From Pollenia angustigena (lineage: Eukaryota; Arthropoda; Insecta; Diptera; Polleniidae), in contig OV884057.1 in the NCBI GenBank assembly GCA_930367215.1, forward strand, positions 206,077,621-206,141,620: DNA of 64,000 nt, in the 5' to 3' direction. A program made the position numbers and the translations under genes. Below are positions 11,332 to 22,130 of this stretch, one piece after another. The first letter of the stretch is position 1, and every line of letters begins with the position of its first letter. Under the pieces are notes generated by a model. It was not told the origin of the DNA and did no database searches. It saw only the letters and a list, made by a program, of their open reading frames with translations.

Positions 11332-12054
11332 CCTGAAGGAAACCTGGGTGCAAGTGTCTCCAAGTCACCAGTTTTGTCGACTATATTGGTGACATTGTCA
11401 ACGAAGTGTCTACACTACATTACATTTGCCACTATATTTGGCTTTAATACGAAAAAGATTTTATCAATAACAACTGAGAAGTACAATTCCTGTAAAAGTT
11501 GAAGAAATAATAAAAAAAGATTGTTATGATTTCGTATTCTTACAAAAATTGTAGACTACTTTTACTAAAATGTACTTACGATTCTCTGGTTTCAATGTCT
11601 GTATTTCGAGCCCTAACCGCGAAAATAACGTAAGCGACATCATTTTCGATTTTCGTGTTTTTTAATAAATGACTTTATTGGTAACACTTGCATCATATCC
11701 CAAAATGTCATGGTCACATAAGGTACCGTTACGTTTTTTTAGCAAGAACAATTTTATTGTAAGCGACAAATTTCTTACAAAATTTATATGAAATAAAATA
11801 AAAAAAACTCTCTCCTGCAAAATTTGATTTTTGATGCTTACGTTATTTTCGCGGTTAGGGCTCGATATGTTCCCAAAGGAACTACCTAGTCAGTACCTAG
11901 TAAGTAGTACCAATGTCAGTAGTAGATTTCCAATGACACGCACATGTTAAATGTCTATTGTAAATAACATTGCCTGGGGTATAATAAGTCACTAGTACTG
12001 GTGACTGTGTCAATAGTGAATCAGTACAGATTCACTAGTGACATTTCCTGCAGG
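11332..12054. mobile_element. Non-autonomous element, CCTGMAGGAAA tips (copy 1)
   Basis: The tips are CCTGAAGGAAA at the left and CCTGCAGGAAA read inward from the right. A second copy lies at 36234-36669 with strong similarity throughout, including 'cctgggtgcaagtgtctcc' and 'cctggggtataataagt'. Copy 1 is inserted in the mariner at 10555 and itself contains another element at 11608-11863 that copy 2 lacks. No coding was recognised. The host duplication at the mariner junction looks like 3 bp (TTA/TTG) but is not exact. Confidence 0.8.
11608..11863. mobile_element. MITE with CCCTAACCGCGAAAATAACG tips (copy 1)
   Basis: Near-perfect inverted ends GAGCCCTAACCGCGAAAAT (left) and the same read inward from the right, continuing through 'aacgtaagc'. 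Comparison with the empty site at 36500 (copy 2 of the host element) shows a clean insertion between 'caatgtct' and 'atgttccc', with about 2 bp (AT) shared at both flanks. A second copy, in opposite internal orientation, is at 41492-41895. Confidence 0.85.
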
Positions 12055-12150
12055 GTTGTTCCATACATAATTGAACCATACTAATATCATCATAATAAAA
12101 AGAAATGACAATAATTTCATAAATAATTTGTATATTATTGAAAACCACCA

Positions 12151-12582
12151 TTTACAATTAATTTGAATTTCGGTTTCTGAAAGTACTAATCGAAACTTGT
12201 AAAAACTTGTTTCGATTGAAATTGCTTAGTTCACCAATGATCGGCCATATTGTGGAAGTCTAAGTCGTTCTTTGTAATGGATTAAAGAGCACAGATTGTG
12301 TGTTACGTACACCATATGACCGAATATTTTGACTTGCGGTGTAATGGAGAGCAGAAGTTTGTCTGGCGTTTCCATCTACCAGGTAACAACTGTACTCAAT
12401 TCCTACTCTGACCTCCATGTGATACATCCTTGAAAAATGAGCAGCCGAGATAAAGATGCATCCAACCCGGGTGGGATTGGATATCACGACAAATACTAGA
12501 GGCAGATCCTTAGGGCCATTCCAACAAATTTAGTCTAAGAGAATAACTAAGCTATCTAAAAAAGAGCATCAAACTTTTTTAA
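12151..12582. other. Intergenic sequence with a possible old repeat
   Basis: No gene recognised. The words 'attaaagagcacagattgtg' (12282) and 'attaaagagcacaagttgtg' (42893) are nearly identical, so part of this stretch is probably an old dispersed repeat. Confidence 0.4.
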
Positions 12583-12937
12583 CCCTGGAAGGGCACTCTT
12601 CATTTTAGTCCATTAAAGTTTCTCTTCGTCGTATAGACAAACTATTAAAAAAAAAATTCTAGCGGAACGATTTTTAAAGTAAGAAATATACAAAAATTTA
12701 TTAAGATTAGCATTTTTGTAACAAATAAAATAATGCATAAAAATAAAAATTCCTTTTTCCCTCAAAATTCGATACGAATTCAAACTCTTTTTTGATTTTC
12801 AAATTAATTAACTTGTTAAAACTTTCGTCATCAGCTAAAGTTGTTGAAAAAAAGAGCATAATTTGAATACACATAAAAATATAAATGATAAAAGCTAAAT
12901 AAGCTTCGTTGATTCGACCAACAGTAGCTATCCAGGG
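12583..12937. mobile_element. piggyBac-type MITE with TTAA duplication
   Basis: The flanks are TTAA on both sides (12579-12582 and 12938-12941) and the tips are CCCTGGAAGGGC and, from the right, CCCTGGATAGC. TTAA targeting with CCC-beginning tips is characteristic of piggyBac elements. At 355 bp with no transposase coding it would depend on an enzyme in trans. The TIR is only about 8 bp before diverging, so superfamily assignment rests mainly on TTAA. Confidence 0.75.
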
Positions 12938-14099
12938 TTAAACATGACAATTAGTTTTCAATAAAAGAAAAAAAAAACGAAACAAACCGAGCTAGCGAGA
13001 TTTTAAATACGATTTGAATTCGAGTTCTAAATAGATGTTTGTTTCTTATAAACTATAGGAAAATTAGAAGGTTTGACATAAAAAACGCTTGACGCTCTTG
13101 TTTAGGTGTCTCTTTAAGGGAATGTATTTGATTAGTCGAAAGGGTTGGCGCATAACTGGGGTTTATGGTTAACCAACGGCAATCGAAAGTACTAAGCTGC
13201 AGCGTCTGTTTGCCTTGTTAGGAGCGCATGCAAGTGGACGTCTGTTTCGGATCGAGCTTCTCGCTATACAAATGTAACACGCATCGTTGGACCTATCACC
13301 CATCCTCTCAGTACTGTGATGTTTAAAGCATTAAAATAATCGACAATATATAAACAACTACTTCCAGAGGTAATCGCACGAGAAATCCCTCTGCTACGGC
13401 AGCTGGCACAAGTATTTTCGAAGTACCTTATCTATGCGAGAACATCCTGATGGATGAAACTAGTTCTTAACGAAATATTGGACTCAGAAATCAAGTTTAG
13501 TGAAACCCTTTGCTCCCCTGGGATGAGATGAGGATAACTGAAGAAGAACATTTTGACTGAAACTTGATTTTGAGCGTATTTTCAAATATAACGTGATATT
13601 TCTTACTGCTTTATTTCGTAAACCGATTTGAATTTTGTTTTCCTGTCTTCTGAACTATAAGAGGTATGGAAAAAGTGTAAAACTAACTGATTTTATTACA
13701 TTTGTTAATGATGCTATAAAATCTAAGTCCGAGCTAATCCCGATCCACGCAAACGGGGTTTTGCTTCTATCGTCTAGTAGTTTCAGAAAAAGATTTCAAA
13801 ATGTAGTTCACATTTTATGTGTTGCAATGTGCACTAGTAAAGTATTAGTTATTACGTAAGGATGTCCAAATTTCCAAACCGGGTTTTAATTTGCGGAAGT
13901 TTTGCTTTTTCCTTGAAAAGATACTTTCGGGGATTAAGTGGTGGTTTTGATTTACTACCAAATGACGCTAGAATGGATTTCCGGGGAAAATCCCATGAAT
14001 GTACTAATTCTTCACTACTTCTGGGAGAGTTCGGCCTGAGGCAGCATAATCCCTAGGTCTTGCTGCTATTAAAAAAGAATGGTAGCATTTTTCCAAAAG
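12938..14099. other. Intergenic sequence, no gene recognised
   Basis: The stretch from about 13130 has a more balanced base composition and short open frames (13635-13859, 13862-14056) without recognisable domains. It may be degenerate retroelement sequence, because it leads directly into a dispersed repeat at 14100. Confidence 0.35.
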
Positions 14100-14270
14100 C
14101 AGCGAAGGTTAGATAACTCCAGCTCCTAACAAGAAGCGAGTGTAAAATCTTGCCGGGTTATGCAGTCAAATTGTTACCTGGATGTGTGGGATGCGCTCAC
14201 ACTCGGGGTTAACGCATTGCTTGTCATCCAGTGGTTAAGATCCGTCGTGGAGTAGGCCATAGGAATGGTA
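14100..14270. repeat. Dispersed repeat, copy A
   Basis: This block is similar to 16480-16665: shared words include 'ttagataactccagctcc', 'cagtcaaattgttacct' and 'ggttaacgcattgcttgtca'. The similarity is about three quarters or better by eye. The family is unknown; a decayed 3' end of a non-LTR element is possible. Confidence 0.6.
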
Positions 14271-15648
14271 TCGATGTAAATATTTCTCACAGCTGTCATT
14301 TTAAACATTTCCAATTTAAATAATGCGCTAAAAGCATTTATTTGCATATCAGCAACGAAACAGATGACTTTAACAATGCCATAAAATTTGAACAATTACG
14401 TTGCAATATTGTTGCACTGATAAAACAAAATGCGCTCAGGAATGTCCTTCTCTGTGTTAGTTAAGAATTAGTTACATTAAACCTTAAACTCTGAGTCACA
14501 AAACTTTTCAACAGGCAATCGAACAAAAAAAACTTCGAAAAAGCCTCTAATTAAATGAAACAAACTACATTTGAGCTCATATATGTAAATTTTCTTAAGT
14601 CCAGAAGATCCCAAATCATCTTCTCTTTTTTTCGCAATTTTTGTTCACTCATTTTGCGGGGCAACGTCATTATCCTAAAAATAAAACATGATAAGGTCAG
14701 ACTTTGAAATGAGTAACAAAAACTGAAATGAAACAAATTTCAAAATACTGTTTTCTGAAAGAAGGAGCATAAAAAATATTAAGAAAGAAGCGATAACAAC
14801 TAAACAAATCATAAGAAAATTAAAATTGTTTTCTAGGTAAAGAAGAAGTAATTTTTCATGATTAATTATTGACATTCTCATAATTTATCAAAGCATGTCT
14901 TGTCTTTCATGTTTAAAACGAATCAGCCAAGTCATGTGTTAAACAAGGTCTTAAATTGGAGGTAATTCAAATTTTCAGACAAGAAAGTGACTCCTGCAAA
15001 TCGCAAAAACACTAAAAAAATTAATTGATTTAAATTATTATTGGTGTTGCCATACGACGAAGTAAAATTAGGTAATTAGGAGTTGCAGAACACGACAAGA
15101 AAAATCTTGTTGCTAATTAAGTCCAAATAAACAAAATTCAAATTGAAAATGTGTGTTAAACATAATGGAATCATAATAAATACTTTACATTAAAAAGATT
15201 TGCAATAACTTCGATTCAAATCTGTGTTCAGTTCAAATGGTAGTAAAATGTTTGGTTTTTTCTCTTTTCTGTCCTATACGAACTTGTCTTTGGTGCCAAC
15301 TCTCTTATTTCTACAATTTAAAACAATTTTACACAAAAAAAATATATAAAAAATTGATTTCAATTAAATTAATTTGTAATTTTAATTACAAAATTAATTA
15401 AATATGCACCAGTAAACAAATTAATAGTATCAATTAAACGTTTAATTCACTTGATTTAATTTTAAATTAATGGGAATTTAGCACATTTAAACGAGACCTT
15501 GTTAATTTAAAACTGATTTTATTTTTGATTAATACTTTAATTGGTAAAAGTTTTAGAAAAATTTTTCTCTGTACGGACTCGTTGGATAAGAAGTCGGCGG
15601 CTTTGTCATTTTAATACAAACATATCGTTAGTAATTTACAAGACATTT
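14271..15648. other. AT-rich intergenic sequence
   Basis: No gene or TIR pair recognised. The region around 15340-15540 is an AT/TTAAT-rich low-complexity tract. Confidence 0.4.
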
Positions 15649-15956
15649 ACCCTTATCGTGGTCGGCGTAACTTTTGTAGTTTTTTTTTTATTTCCTAAGC
15701 TAATCCCTCGATGCTGTATGCTTGACTGTAGAAAGGAAACCAGAATCTCTGGCAGGAATCGAACCCGCAACCCCGGCGCTGATAGAATAGCTAGCCTACC
15801 TGTGCAGCCAACCACGACAATTTTTGCCAACCACGATAACCATTTGTGTAATAGATTTGTAAAAAGTGTCGTATTTGTTGTCGTTTTTGCTTACCACGAT
15901 AACATTTTTAAAAAAAGCCTAACTTTCGCCACAAAAACGCCAACCACGATAAGGGT
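15649..15956. mobile_element. 308-bp MITE with ACCCTTATCGTGGT tips, carrying a tRNA-like module
   Basis: The inverted ends are ACCCTTATCGTGGTCGGCGT and, from the right, ACCCTTATCGTGGTTGGCGT. Extra copies of 'accacgataa' lie at about 15829 and 15894, giving repeated subterminal motifs. The target duplication is unresolved. The left half contains a tRNA-like stretch on the minus strand (see next entry), which is unusual for a TIR element. Confidence 0.7.
15740..15818 (-). repeat. tRNA-like (SINE-type) Pol III module
   Basis: On the minus strand a B-box GGTTCGATTCC lies at 15765-15755 and an A-box-like TGGCTGCACAGGTAGG at about 15810-15795. Their spacing is like that in a tRNA. A GGGGTTGC arm stem precedes the B-box and CTGCC follows it, so a T-arm-like hairpin can form. 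The acceptor stem does not pair convincingly and no poly-A tail follows, so it is best read as a tRNA-derived SINE head or relic, not a functional tRNA. Confidence 0.55.
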
Positions 15957-16479
15957 GATAGTCGGGCCGTCGAAATCCGACGTTGTTATTTCGAGGATTT
16001 TCACAGATACTTCGTGCGACCAGCTGAAATACCTAAGAGAAAAACTATTCGATACTTCCTCAACAACTACTTGGCACTAACGGAGTGTAGTTACTGGGAA
16101 ATGCCTTTATTGCCGATTAGCCCCACCGGTGGTATTTAGGATATTCCACCTTCTTGTGTTACATCGTCTGCGGAAATCAGGTTCAGCCAATAAGTGAAAT
16201 TCGGCTAAATAACGCGGCTGATCAGAGGTATCCTATCTGGTACCACGTTTGTCATTAGCTCCTGGTCGCAGGGCATCAGACTGACTATTGGCTAAGGGCC
16301 CTTTGGGGATCACGTGGTGTTTGTGGTTTGGACCCAAAGTGGCGGGTAGGGAGATCTTGAAATATCATGCTTGAGAGATAATTTTTAGCAATTTATGGTA
16401 GGTAAAGTTCGACAGGCGGGAAGATCTTCCTAGGTGCCGTTTCCACTCAACAGAGGCTTCCGACTTTTCTACCGCTGCG
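15957..16479. other. Intergenic sequence of balanced composition
   Basis: Less AT-rich than the surroundings, with no recognised coding. Given its position before the copy-B repeat it may be part of the same decayed element. Confidence 0.35.
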
Positions 16480-16665
16480 GATGTTAGATAGCTCCGGCTC
16501 CCAATGAAAAGATGAGTGTATAATTCTGCTGGATAGTACACTCAAATTGGTACCTATGTGTGTTGGTTGTTTTGAAAGACAGGGGCGGCTGGTTAACGCA
16601 TTGTTTGTCATCCAGTGGTAACGACCACCCTGAGGTTAGGCCAACACGACTGGTACTCAGGTAAA
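16480..16665. repeat. Dispersed repeat, copy B
   Basis: Similar to 14100-14270. This copy has an extra ~20 bases ('gttgttttgaaagacagg') before the shared 'ggttaacgcattg' block. Orientation is the same as copy A, 2.4 kb apart. Confidence 0.6.
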
Positions 16666-17652
16666 TTAATTCTACTCATTTCCTATTAGTAGGAAATGTG
16701 ATTTTTTTTAATTAAAGACCAAAATTTTAAGCAAAACTAACGGCGGCACAAATCGGTTTTCTGATCAACTTTTCTTAAAATCATTATTTAAGAAAAGACA
16801 TTTTAATGAAAATGGGTTTCCCCGATTTTCATCTAACAAACCCATCACGTTCTTTTTCTTTTAAAAGAATATTTTTACTGGAAAATATAAAAAAAAAACC
16901 GAAATCACTACCGATCGCCATCGATCGATTTGAGAATAAGGCACAGCCACTACATGTTTCGCGAAGGGTCGCCACCGATTACTAATAAAGGGTCTATTTT
17001 AACCCCTGCTACCAAATAGGACTCAAAGGTCTATCGCGATTTTAAAACTATCTGGCAGTTTAAAGCTCCATAAAGCTAAGTTATAAAGCTAAGTTATTGC
17101 CTGCAACCATTAGTCATGTTCTGACAATCGCAAAACGCTTAACATATGCGGTTTTGGCTTGAAATCGAAAAACAGATGTTCGGTAAATCCTAATTGCAAG
17201 ATGTTATGTGTTTTCAAATTGCAAAAGTATGCTGAATAGAATTTGAATATTTAAAAGAAACTTAAGCAGATCGCTAGCAAAACGCATGAGTTTCAGAACA
17301 CAATAAAATAAATCTAGCGTTTAGCAATTTCAAATTGTGCTATTTGCAGAACATGGCCGTATATTCCCCGAGCATAACCATTAGGGACGTATTTTAGCCG
17401 TATTATTCTTAATCGATCGACGCTAAAGAAAATCTGTAGGTTGAAAGTTTCGGGTAAAAAGCTTTCAAACCATCTAACGTACCCAAGACGTTATTTGTTT
17501 TGAAATTTATCTTCATTTTGGGAAAGGCATTCTAGGGACTCCAATACAGATCCCAAAAGGTATTTGGACTCCTCTTTAGGAACGGGAATTTACGGGATAT
17601 GAGGTATTAAGGAATAAAGATTTAATTCAACATACTTTTAAATACTTAAAGC
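16666..17652. other. Intergenic sequence, no gene recognised
   Basis: Nothing convincing was found; open frames are short and no TIR pairs were seen. Confidence 0.4.
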
Positions 17653-18020
17653 CAGGGCTGTGGAGTCGGAGGAGTTGAGGTTTTTGTACCGGAGTCGGAA
17701 TCGTAATATCCACAAAAACTCGGATGCCAAATTTTTTGGCATAAAAAAAATTTCTCAATAATTTCTAAAATAAAAATTCTATGCAATGCAATCTTTAAAA
17801 TATCGATTTGAAATTTTTTACAGAATAATTTTCTTTCCATATTAAACCATTTAAAAGATGTTGCAGTTAAAAAAAAGATTTTAAAGTGAAATAAGCACCA
17901 GTCTCATAGGTAGACATTTAGCATCAATGTAAGAGTAGGAGTTGGAGTCGGAATCGGACTTTAAAAATTTCAGGGTTTGGAGTCTGAGTTAGAACTAATT
18001 TTGACGACTCCAAAGCCCTG
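17653..18020. mobile_element. 368-bp hAT-like MITE, CAGGGCTGTGGAGTCG tips
   Basis: Tips are CAGGGCTGTGGAGTCGGAG and, from the right, CAGGGCTTTGGAGTCGTC. 'Ggagtcgga' words repeat inside both ends. CAGGG-type tips and subterminal repeats are common in hAT elements, but the flanks do not give a clear 8-bp duplication. Non-coding. Confidence 0.7.
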
Positions 18021-18572
18021 CTTTAAATTATTATTAATATTTAAATAATTTCAAAAAATATTCAAAAATATCTTTTGGGTCCTGTTAAATTTATTAAAAA
18101 TAAACTTGAAACGCATTAACAAATTGTTGGTACAGTTTCTCATATCAACCTAATAATTTCGCTTCAAATTTGTAAGACGCATTTTACGAAAGAGAAAAAA
18201 AATTGTTTACTTCAATCATACCCACGAGCAAACAAAAAAAAGCACACCATTAATTAAAATTTTAACAAGCTTGAAGTAACAAAAAAAAAATAAAATAAAA
18301 AAACCCAAAATTCAAATGTTTATGAATTTTGTTTACAAAAATATTATTGTTATTTATTAAAATTAAAGAAGAAAAAAACTGCAAACAATTGTAAAAGAAA
18401 TGTGTTGTTTTCAATTTCAAGCCGAACGAAAACAACAACCAAAAAAATGTTCAGACTCTTATTTGAACAATTTGAAGAACTACAAAGCAGACGAGTTTAA
18501 AGAAAAAGTAAAAAAAAACAGCATAAACACGATATGAAATAAATAAAATAAACGTGTTGTTTAAAAATAAAA
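18021..18572. other. A-rich intergenic or leader-like sequence
   Basis: No gene recognised. The A-rich and AAAC-rich composition from 18170 to 18572 resembles dipteran 5' leaders, consistent with but not proving a start at 18573. Confidence 0.3.
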
Positions 18573-18749
18573 ATGACATCATCGTCGTCACTATCGGCAG
18601 CGCAACAATTTTACGAAAAATTAACTCACAAAATAAAAAACGCGAAGATATTGTTTGAGTTTTTTTTTTTTTGCTTCATTGATCTGCAAATGTCTTCGCG
18701 AATAGCGTCTTATAAAAGAGCTATAAGTGAAGTTTTTGGCAAAAACTAA
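18573..18749 (+). CDS. Possible short ORF or first exon, 58 codons, unknown
   Basis: The ATG at 18573 has a good fly start context (AAAAATGACA) and follows an A-rich leader-like stretch. The peptide begins MTSSSSLSAAQQFYEKLTHK, which looks protein-like rather than random AT translation, then runs into FEFFFFCF where the DNA is a 13-base T run. The end is a TAA at 18747. I see no strong donor site: a weak GTGAAG is at about 18727. It might be the first coding exon of a spliced gene on the plus strand or a chance ORF. No homologue recognised. Confidence 0.25.
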   Translation: MTSSSSLSAAQQFYEKLTHKIKNAKILFEFFFFCFIDLQMSSRIASYKRAISEVFGKN

Positions 18750-19738
18750 AAAAATAATATTAAAAAACAAAATAAACTCCAAAAGTTGGGAGTATGAAAT
18801 ACTCATAATGCCGGTAAATCACTCACTCATATCTCAATCGCAAAAAGCTCTTTTTTAAAAGTACTTAAGAAGGGATTTATCTTATTTAGTATTTTACCTT
18901 GAGTGCGAGTTTTTTTTCGCTCTTTGTTCTTATTTAACTTTGATTAAAGAAGATTAAAAAAAAACTTAAAAAAAAATTATTTTAAAGGAATTTACGTTTT
19001 GCATTTATCTTAAAAAAAGAAAAGCTAAAAACGATTTCTTTCAATATTAACTTTTTCTAAGTATATCGCACACTAAACTATAAACAGTCACAACTTAAAA
19101 TTTACCTATCTGGAAGTTAATTTGAATAAAATAGGGCAACCCTGTTTTTGAAGCCATAATTTTTTGGCTCTTCTGGGGGGCTACTCTTTATTGCGATGCG
19201 AATACAATTTCGATACAAAATCTAAATGCCAATTTGGTACGCAGTATCACTTTCGCAACATTTTGCGAAAATGAAGCAACACAGAAAATAAAAATTGAAG
19301 ATGGCGCTGATTGGCTTTAATAAAATGTCAAAAAATTTAAAAGAAAAAAATAAAAGATGCGAAAGGCAAATGCACAAACGCATTGAAGAGTACCAATTCG
19401 AATCACAATTACTTTAAAAACTGCAGTCGAAACCAAAAACTGTCGAAGAAAAAACAAAATTTTGTGTACAACTTTTCGCTTTTTGAGTTGGTTTGTCGCT
19501 GTCAAATTTTTTGAATTAGAATTAAAACCAACAGTTATTTTTTGGCCAACGACAAATTAAGAAGTGGAAGAAATGGCGGTTTTTCTACTTTGACTGCAGT
19601 TTTTTAAACGCTGATGTAGAATATTTATGAATGTAGAATTTTTATTCGTTGTATGGCCATTTTTTGAAGTGAACTCTTAAGTCAATAAATGGAGTATTTT
19701 GGTTCCTTTGTATATTAAAACATTTAATATAAGTTTAT
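18750..19738. other. AT-rich intergenic sequence
   Basis: No gene recognised and no insertion boundaries seen. Confidence 0.4.
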
Positions 19739-20372
19739 TAGAGCGACTCAAGTTGTATGGAAGCAAAATTCGTGCTTGATGTACCCTATTAAAAATGAAC
19801 CTTGGACTTTTTTAAGATGACATTTTAAATATTTCGGCTCCAGCTTTGACCTCTCGTGAGCTGGACCAGTTTGAAAAAGGGTCTATTGTTGCATGTTTTG
19901 TTAATTTGTGAATCTGTTCCCTTACCAATATATACAAATTGGGTATCGTAAGAAAGGTTTGTCAAAACGTGAACTAGCACGAATTTCAAAAAAAGCTGAG
20001 ACACGTATTTAATTAAATCGACTAAAGAATAAAACATGTTAATTTGACACTTTTATTACAAACAACCCCGAACAAAAAATTCAAAAACCGTTATTTTTAC
20101 AGAAAATCCTTAAAAGAAGGACATGGATAGTCTTCCTTGGACAAATTGTATATACAGTTGGACGCGCCTTGAAAAAACCTTTCTTACGATACCCAAGGTA
20201 AGGGAACACATGTACAAATTAACAAAACATGCAAAAATATACCCTTTTTCAAACTGGTCCAGCTCACGAGAGGTCAAAGCTGGAGCCGAAATATTTAAAA
20301 TGTCATCTTAAAAAAGTCTAAGGTTCATTTTTAGGAGGGTACATCGAGCACTTTTTTTGGTGAGTCACTCTA
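19739..20372. mobile_element. Large foldback element with 8-bp duplication (hAT-type)
   Basis: A perfect AAGTTTAT duplication (19731-19738 and 20373-20380) flanks tips TAGAGCGACTCA and, from the right, TAGAGTGACTCA. The arms stay paired for about 240 bases each, with blocks such as 'gctccagctttgacctctcg' and its complement, leaving a loop of about 150 bases at 20020-20170. The short open frames in the two arms are complements of each other and are not genes. The 8-bp duplication suggests hAT mobilisation; the very long arms resemble foldback elements. Confidence 0.88.
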
Positions 20373-20380
20373 AAGTTTAT

Positions 20381-21288
20381 AAGTTTGGTGCAAGTTGGAT
20401 AAAGAAAAGTCGAGGCGGAAATCAACTGAAAATTTTAGTAGCGAAAATTTTAACAAGGCGTAAAAATAACTTTTTTCATTTTTGTCAAATTTTTTACATG
20501 TCGTAAAACTATTTATTCTAGATAATAAATAAATCGAAATTAAAATACAATTCAGTTTTCGAAAAGGTATAATAACCCAAAATCGGTTACGATCTAGCCT
20601 AGTAATAAATAATGCCCCCAGAGCTCTAATGTGCCAATTACTGCTTGACCGAGAAATTTTAGCACACACCTTAAACATTTTTGAAATTGATTTCTGCAAT
20701 ATAGTTTTTTTTCTAATCAAAAACTCAAAATTGTAAAATATGGAAAAAGTTTTTTTTCTTTTTTTTGTGTCAAAAATTGTGTGTTTTTTTTAAATCTCTA
20801 TTTTAAAATGTTCTTCAACAAAATTGATAAAATTTCAATTTGAACTCCAGGGACTTGTTTAAAATATCTTAGAAAATGAAAATTTTTTAGAAATATCCCT
20901 CTGTACACTTGTGTAGGGCAACGATTTGGTCATTAAGGATTTCGAGGTAAATGCTGTTTTTGCACAAATTGATTAAAAGGGTTAAGTGCTTCTTTTAAAT
21001 TCTAATTAAGACCTTTCAGAATTCTATAACACAAACGACAAGGACTCTATTCTGAAAATTTGGTCAAATTCGAACCTCAACAAAGGTCAAATGACGAAGT
21101 GGCAAAGCTAAATTTTTTGGAAATTTTGAAAATTTATTTCATTAAATTGATTGATATTGCACAAATGCTCAAAATTATTACTCTTTCTTTGTTTGTATGG
21201 ATTATTTAAACACTTACAAAAAGCCAGTTGATTGTGTGCATTCGTGCAAGTTTCATATCAATTGCATTTGGTATTGAATCAGCTCTTA
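20381..21288. other. AT-rich intergenic sequence
   Basis: A 116-codon minus-strand open frame (20720-20370) overlaps the foldback edge and has no recognisable domain, so I treat it as chance. Nothing else was found. Confidence 0.4.
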
Positions 21289-22125
21289 TTTTTTTTTTTT
21301 TTACTGTTAGGACCAGCACTCAGGGGATGACCCCTACTAATGCATTGCATTGTGTTGGAACTAGGAAAATAGGTTATGGGAAGGAGGATAGAGGGAGTAG
21401 TGTTTGTGAACATTCGATTTGAACTTAATCATGTTGTAAGTGAGAGGGAAGACTTCTGCAGGAAGGTTATTCCACATACGAACAGTCCGGGAAAAAAACG
21501 AATTCTCTCTGTAATGCGTTGTACGATTCACCTGCCAATCCACCACATAAGGATTGGCTCTTGAGGAAAAACGTGTATTACGAACAAATGTTCGGGTTTC
21601 GGGAACCAGATCCCTGATTTCGTCGGAACACATCCTATTGTAGTAACGATAAAACAGGCAAATACAACCCACATTGCGACGGTGCTCAAGGGAGTCAATA
21701 GAATTGGTTACCCTACTGTCACCAATGAGAACCCTCGCCCTCTCCTGCACGCGGTCGAGATGCTCCAAGATAGACTTTGAAGCACCGGCCCACACATGAG
21801 AGTTGAATTCCATACGCGGTCGGATATAGGTGGTATAAATAGTAAGGAGATCAGATGGAGTGAAGTATATCCTACACCGTCTTAGAAAACCGAGGCACTT
21901 GAATGCTTCTTTCGACACCTTGAATATATGTTCAGTCCATCGGACATCACATTGTATCCTCATGCCCAGAACATCAAGAGATTCTGATTCCCCAATAATT
22001 ATACCACCCATATATACAGATGAGGCACCTTGGTTTGTCGCGCGTTTATGCGTCAGCACGCAACATTGGGTTTTTCGGGCATTAAAATCGACCCTATTTG
22101 CACGACCCCATTCCCAAACTATTTA
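21289..22125 (-). mobile_element. 5'-truncated jockey/CR1-type non-LTR retrotransposon
   Basis: The element runs on the minus strand from about 22125 and ends in a T run at 21289-21302, the complement of its poly-A tail. It carries the C-terminal part of a reverse-transcriptase ORF (next entry) and a short 3' untranslated part. A second, shorter copy of the same 3' end is at 41896-42228 on the plus strand. The 5' truncation is typical of target-primed retrotransposition. Confidence 0.88.
21361..22125 (-). pseudogene. Reverse transcriptase C-terminus, non-LTR element
   Basis: The minus-strand translation is open for about 250 codons. It starts with VWEWGRANRVDFNARKTQ, the usual post-catalytic 'W-x-N-x-L-x-F-N-x-x-K-T' type segment of non-LTR polymerases. 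It continues with LDVLGMRIQCDVRWTEHI (thumb), CRIYFTPSDLLTIYTTYIRP and ends RTVRMWNNLPAEVFPLTYNM, a C-terminal signature shared by jockey- and CR1-like elements. The YADD catalytic core and everything before it are absent. The frame is undisturbed, so this is a fairly young fragment. Confidence 0.85.
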
Positions 22126-22130
22126 AAATG

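Larger units (their letters stand above)
10555..12150 (+). mobile_element. mariner element (subfamily 2), interrupted by a nested element
   Basis: The left end resembles the TIR of the 25586 copy ('gctaattttaagtgccgatg'). The right end near 12150 is eroded: the sequence ATAATTGAACCATAC to the end matches the other copy, but the final TIR is lost. An element at 11332-12054 splits the 3' untranslated part: the uninterrupted order, 'gatattttgttccatac', is seen in the other copy at 26374. Confidence 0.85.

Noticed and set aside
15740..15818. A functional tRNA gene
   Set aside because: A- and B-box-like words are present, but the acceptor stem does not pair and the segment lies inside a TIR element.
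15541..16080. A 179-codon plus-strand ORF
   Set aside because: It spans the tips of a MITE and a tRNA-like module on the other strand. Repeated NHDN/YHDN segments come from the 'accacgataa' repeats, so it is not a gene.
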